Source: Xiphias gladius (Eukaryota > Chordata > Actinopteri > Istiophoriformes > Xiphiidae). From it: a stretch of 64,000 bases of DNA. The stretch spans positions 21,222,001-21,286,000 of the forward strand of contig NC_053415.1 of NCBI RefSeq assembly GCF_016859285.1. The letters run 5' to 3'. Positions within the stretch are counted from its first letter, which is position 1, and each line of letters begins with the position of its first letter. Both the position numbers and the translations under genes were made by a program. Shown here in pieces: positions 58,991-64,000 of the stretch. The notes under the pieces were generated by a model that ran no database searches, had not been told where the DNA came from, and saw only the letters and a list, made by a program, of their open reading frames with translations.

Positions 58991-60122
58991 CGAGATTCAT
59001 TCATTATGAAAATAATTTAACTGTGTGGAGGCACAGAGCTTTTGCTTTTTATGTTTGGATATACAGAAACGTGGCCGCATCTACATCTGGTCATGTGCAA
59101 AGAAAGCTTATTTTTCACATCCTACAATATATATGCCTATGCTGTAAATTAATTTATATGTGTATACATTTTCTCTTATTTGGGTATTTTTTGTAAATTC
59201 TGATCCTTTACAGTTTTTTTACTCTATTAAACAAGTTTTTCAATTTTCTTTCTCTCTTTTTTTTAATTTTTTTTTTTTTGTCAGCCGTTTCCTTTGGAAA
59301 CCAGGGATGGGTGCTATTATGAAATAGACTGTGAAACAATAGAAACGATTACATTGTTAGAGATTTCAGTTTATAATGAGTTAGCTGTCCTGTCAAGTCA
59401 AGTCTAGTTAAAATATATAGCCCAAAATCACATTATTTTTGGTTGTATTAAGCCATTATGGCAATGTTGTAAGTAAATAAGTAGTTTTCTTTCTTGGCAA
59501 TATTGGAATTTTTACATGAATGTGACAAAATACCTTGATGGGTTCAAATTCAGGTATTTCATTTATGAGTGGTTTTTTGATTAAATCGGGAAATTTATTA
59601 TATCACGACATATATTTATATCACAATATGAAATTACTTAAAAAAACGACCACAAAAACTATCTGCAAAGCTGTCACTAAAGCTAACGGGGAAAATATAT
59701 GTTTTCTAATTTGGGTGAGCCGACCCTTTAATCGCATTGGAATTTTTCCTAATTGGGTATTTATGGTGCGGAGAGCTGTTGTTGCTCTGATTCATTAAAC
59801 ATGATGCCATGTCCTCAGGTGACCAACTCATTAAACTGGAAGTATTCTTAATTCAAGCCAAAAGGCTTGCCCCTACCTGTCAGAAACATGCACACCGCCT
59901 CCTGCTGCTATGTTCTGATTGACTGTCCATTCACTGGAAAGCTTTCTCAGCCTTTCAGAGGCTTTTGGAGAACAGAGTTCGTGGATTATTTGTGTTACAG
60001 ATCGGGGCGTATGCTGTACTTATTTTGAAGCATCCTCAGAGAAAGCAATAATGATAGAAGATGATGATAACTTGAAATGACACAGCTGTGCTATGACAGT
60101 CAGTATTCAGGCAGCGAGTTCA

Positions 60123-60123
<1 letters not shown>

Positions 60124-60161
<38 letters not shown>
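60124..60161. repeat. (CA)n microsatellite
   Basis: About 18 CA units with one CAAACA interruption, ending in a C-run. Confidence 0.95.
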
Positions 60162-60162
<1 letters not shown>

Positions 60163-61084
60163 CCCCCATTTGTTTGTGTGTTTTGGCCATCTGAAGGCCT
60201 AAGGAGATCCTAAGGGATCCCGAGGGATAATAGCCTGTAATCCTGTCAGCAAATGGACTCAAATGAGGCGAGAGAAGAGGCAACCCAATTATCCGGCTCC
60301 TGATACTGGCAGGATTATTTAGTATTAGCATATGTGTGAAAAGGCATCAGGTTATTTAGTTTGGCTCGATGTGTATTGAAAAGGAGAGAAGTAGGAAAAG
60401 GATGGTAATAAGCAGAAGGGTGAGTGATTTGGCTCAGCCTTGCTATGTCTCTTCATTCACACTGAAAAAAAGTGGCCTGTTTGCCTTTCCATTAGTGACA
60501 TATGGGGATGTTTAGATGGTAAATGGAAATGATGATTATTTCATATACACAATATACAAGTGTATATAAGACCAAACAGTCTTTATGGTTAGCTTTCATT
60601 AAAGCTGCTTTATGTTTTATAACAGTGCTTACTGAACTCCAAGGGCTGCATTCATCTGTTTATATATTATAATTCTTGTAAATAATGGGTCTGTTTCTGG
60701 TTGCACATTTTTTTTAGCAAGCATTCCTTGGTAGTTTAATATTCATAAAATTTCAAGGTTCCTGCAAGAGCTTTTGCTGGCACCTTTTTAATGTGAAACA
60801 ACGCGCCCGTTAATCAAACTTTGTCAGTAATGTGAGTTAAGCTTGTTTAAAAAAACAACAACAAAAAAACTAGGTAACTTGCTAAGTTATCACCAGGACT
60901 TTATAGACCAGACTCCAAACTTTTACAGTTAATCAGCTCGTACTGGTCCTCTGGATGATGAGACACTTTTTGCTATTGGTACGAAAACACAGTATTCCCC
61001 AATGGGATTATGTGAAAGAATATTAACTAATAAAACATAATTTTACGATCACTGATGTTACTTGTGCTGAAGCAGTTATTTAAG

Positions 61085-61300
61085 TTAATCAAACAGTCAT
61101 TCAGCAAAACATTAATCACCAAACATTTTGATAAATAATTAATTGTTTGTCATTTATCAAACAAAATCTCAGACATTTGCTGGTTGCAGCTTATACAAGG
61201 TCAATCTGAATATGTCTGTTTTTTGGAGTGAGAAGTAAAAGCTATTTGAAGACGTCGCCTTGGGCTCTGGTAATTGTGGCATTTTTCAGTATTTTCATTC
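61085..61300. repeat. GGGCTGCAAC-family fragment
   Basis: GGTTGCAGCTTATACAAGGT followed by TATTTGAAGACGTCGCCTTG and GGCTCTGGTAATTGTGGC matches the inner part of the family seen at 58785-58990. Confidence 0.55.
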
Positions 61301-64000
61301 AGAGTTAGTACTGACTAACCCCGAAAGATGGGTGCTCCGCAAATCCTGCGAGAACACCAAATGTCTTGTGATCTTGTACCAAAACAAAGACGGATGGCAA
61401 CCAGCAGCTTGCACAGTTTATATTGGGCGCCGTGTTGCTGAAAAGGGCGAAAAAGGAGGAAAGAAGCAGAGTTTGGGTGAGAACGCTGTTGCGGTAGGCC
61501 TTCGATTTAAAATTGTAGAGTTTTTCATTCTTTTGCTGCAGTTCTGTCAGTTTTTTCTCCTTTTCAGTTGTCCAGTTCGCCCCCATCCAACAAACCATTT
61601 TGCACACCATTCATTGTCTTCTTTAGGATATTTAGCAGTATGTCTCCCTTGGGCAGCACACAAGTGACGTCATTGGTTATCGATGGCAGTTGCAAATAGC
61701 ATACATGTTGTGAAAAGAAACGTTTTTGAGTAAACCTGGCAGCGACTGGTTCTGAAGTAGTTTGTTGGGTGTCTAAGCTTTTCAGTTGTAACCCCACCTT
61801 AAAGGTTGCATCTACATCTTAGTTCATTTGCATGCTTTCGCTTACTCTGCATGCATTCATGCTTCCTCTTTGTTTCAGCGGATGAAACTCGTTCATCCAT
61901 TCATGTGCGTCACTAAATAGATGTCAGGGCATTTGGCCTCCTTAAGAGAGTCATAGTTGTATCAATTGTAATGCACCGTAACACATCCTTTTTCAAATTC
62001 TGAAGTTACTCAACTTGGGGATATACCACTGTACTTAGTTCCCAAATGATGCACGCACACACGCACACACTCTCGCAGTCTAGAAACAGTGTATCTGCAG
62101 GTCTTTATAAGTCTTAAAATGTTTTTATATGGGATTGTGGGCTGTCAGGAGACACTACACTACACATCTATAAAATAAAGTGAGACCGGTGCGTGAGTGG
62201 TTTGAGCAGGAGGCTGTTAAATCTTTTTCGTGGAGTTTCATGGGATCTATACTCAGTTTGCAGTTTATTAGTTACACCTAGCTAAAGCTAATGCAGACTA
62301 ATATAACAGTCCTGCAATAGATCCTCTCCCCACCACGGTTATAATGTTCAATTTTTGTTGAAAGAGTTCTAGAGAGGTGTTAATTTAACTGTATGGCCTT
62401 TTTGGAGGCTGTAGTTTGTGCTGCTTATGACTGTAATGTATTATACAGAGAAGCGTTTCTGTTATTTAGCCTAAACTCATTGATATAAATGGAATGGACA
62501 AAATAATAGAAACACATGTCCATAACTACTGCTTGCTACTGTAGCTAGAAAGCTCATTGTCTCAGCGTGGGCAATTACGATTTTAGCGAAACTTAAATGA
62601 ACTCAAATATTTTTTAATGACTTAATATTTACACACATTTTATGCCATTTACATGAGTCCAGGTTGGATCAATTGAATCAATTAAATCATTAGAAGTGAT
62701 CGTCTGATTGTACTGCTGGACAGAACTGAAATAAATTTGATACGATAATAAATAATTCAAGGCCATATTGTCCCTACAGGTCTTCCATCATACTGTAATA
62801 CTTTAGAAGGTATGATCATGAAACAGGTGTTAAATTGCATTCTGTGTGGTATTAAAAAGGCCTTTGTCTTAAATTTATTGTGGTGAGCCCCGTAGAAAAG
62901 AGATGGATGGCATACTGATGGGTCTCTGCAGGTGCCGTCTGCTGCTTTTTCATTTGCAGACTATATGTACTTTGTTGTCCAGGTAGCCACTGCAGTCTGT
63001 TAGATTAGAAAACATCATGTGTTATTAAGATTGGCTCCCTAATCAGTGGGTGAGATTGCTTTTTTAAGACTAGAGCGAAGGTTTGCGTCTTGTTTGACTT
63101 TAGGGCAGCGGTACAGGAGAGTTAGTTTGCAGCACTGAGAGCAAAGTGCTAATTCTGGTTGAAGGTTTCCATGTGTATATTAGACTATTACTGGAGTGTG
63201 ATGTCAAAACCTACCAGGTGTAGATGAAGGCTAATTGAACAGAGCAGTTTTCCTTGCCACAATGCCTAATTCTCATCTCGACTCTCCCAAGCGTGGAGAC
63301 TGCCAATCAGCCAGACTTGATTCCTGCTCAACTTATTTGCATATTCATTTGTTCCTTTAGCAAAAGGTTTGTTAACATGCAAAGTCCGAGACATAGTGAC
63401 ACCATGTCTGCTGCTGGTTCGATAAGATTGATGAGGCACTTGACTCGCCACCCCTTAGTTAACAGGAGCTGTGGCGGATTCAGCTTTTCCTTTCTCCCTC
63501 CTTGAGTGATTCAGCATGTTAAAGAAAAAGATCGCAGCATCTGTCAATTAGACGGCTTCTGGTCGGGGTTTACAATTAAATCACAATGGTTAAGGGAGGG
63601 GGGGGGGCATATAAGTAATTGTTGTTATTTGCAGGCCAAGATATGTCTAGATGTTTAAATCTGGGCTAAACTTGGTTGAAAAGTGGAAGTTTTTAGACAT
63701 CTAGGTGACATATAACCATAGTTTCAACAGCATTTCAAGTATTTCAATGTGAAGTAGGTCGTAACTACATGTCGAAATATAGCAGATGAAATACTGTCTA
63801 ATCGATGATTGTATATAACCTACATGTCTAAAAAAACGTTCACTTTACAACCAAATTTATCTTAGTCTCTTTTTAGACACGTAGATATTTTTGACAAAGA
63901 TATGCAAATTACCAAATCAGGGCACCTGCAGACAGCTCATAGAATAGGTTTTAGTGTCACTTCTCAGATTTTTTTGCCCCATCTTAAGTCCTAAAGATTC

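Larger units (their letters stand above)
58697..64000 (+). other. Presumed long intron of the 58-kb gene, to the window end
   Basis: No further exon was recognised. Contents: GGGCTGCAAC-family fragments (58785-58990; 61085-61300), an inverted-repeat element end (59710-59735), (CA)n (60124-60161) and AT-rich sequence. The stretch 63600-63900 has alternating CTACATGTC/CATCTAGG words but no clear element. Confidence 0.55.

Noticed and set aside
61260-61667. 135-codon plus-strand and 101-codon minus-strand frames at 61.3-61.7 kb
   Set aside because: They overlap each other and begin in a GGGCTGCAAC-family fragment. Neither shows a recognised domain or convincing splice sites.

Overview
This is a vertebrate nuclear window, almost certainly from a ray-finned (percomorph-like) teleost. 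The genes are split into many short exons with GT-AG introns, the proteins read as vertebrate orthologues, the DNA is dense in (CA)n microsatellites, and several repeat families typical of fish recur many times. No rRNA, tRNA gene, CRISPR array or prokaryote-type operon was seen.

Layout. (1) 1-4272: AT-rich DNA with a possible 3' end of a minus-strand gene (about 112-412), dispersed repeats and a strong hairpin at 2098-2175. (2) 4273-14336, plus strand: a complete eleven-exon SLC22 transporter of the carnitine/organic cation (OCTN, SLC22A4/A5) type, 575 residues. All exon phases close. It has one GC-AG intron, an extra intron inside the usual first coding exon and a 30-bp minisatellite in intron 2. 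(3) About 17.4-40.6 kb, plus strand: sestd1 (SEC14 and spectrin-repeat phosphoinositide-binding protein), with a GC-rich 5' untranslated exon and 17 recognised coding exons. The penultimate coding exon expected from the family was not found; a (CA)n tract and a dispersed repeat occupy that place. (4) 41.07-45.2 kb, minus strand: dnajc15 (inner-membrane J-protein of the TIM14/MCJ group), six exons, 150 residues, complete. Its 3' end converges on that of sestd1. (5) 45.2-53.7 kb: repeat-rich intergenic DNA. (6) 53.7-64 kb, plus strand: the start of another gene, with a probable 5' untranslated exon ending at 53831 and a 174-codon coding exon at 58174-58696. I do not recognise its product, and the rest lies beyond the window.

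The genes are functionally unrelated: a plasma-membrane solute carrier, a cytoplasmic lipid/spectrin scaffold and a mitochondrial co-chaperone. I saw no evidence of a new multi-gene system. The most unusual points are the phase break and missing exon near the 3' end of sestd1, the clustering of microsatellites at sestd1 splice sites, the hairpin at 2.1 kb, the GC-AG intron and altered OCTN motif of the transporter, and the unrecognised 58.2-kb protein. Mobile DNA includes a decayed Penelope-like GIY-YIG remnant, Tc1-like transposase remnants, a short inverted-repeat element, a tRNA-derived SINE and at least seven copies of a GGGCTGCAAC-ended element.
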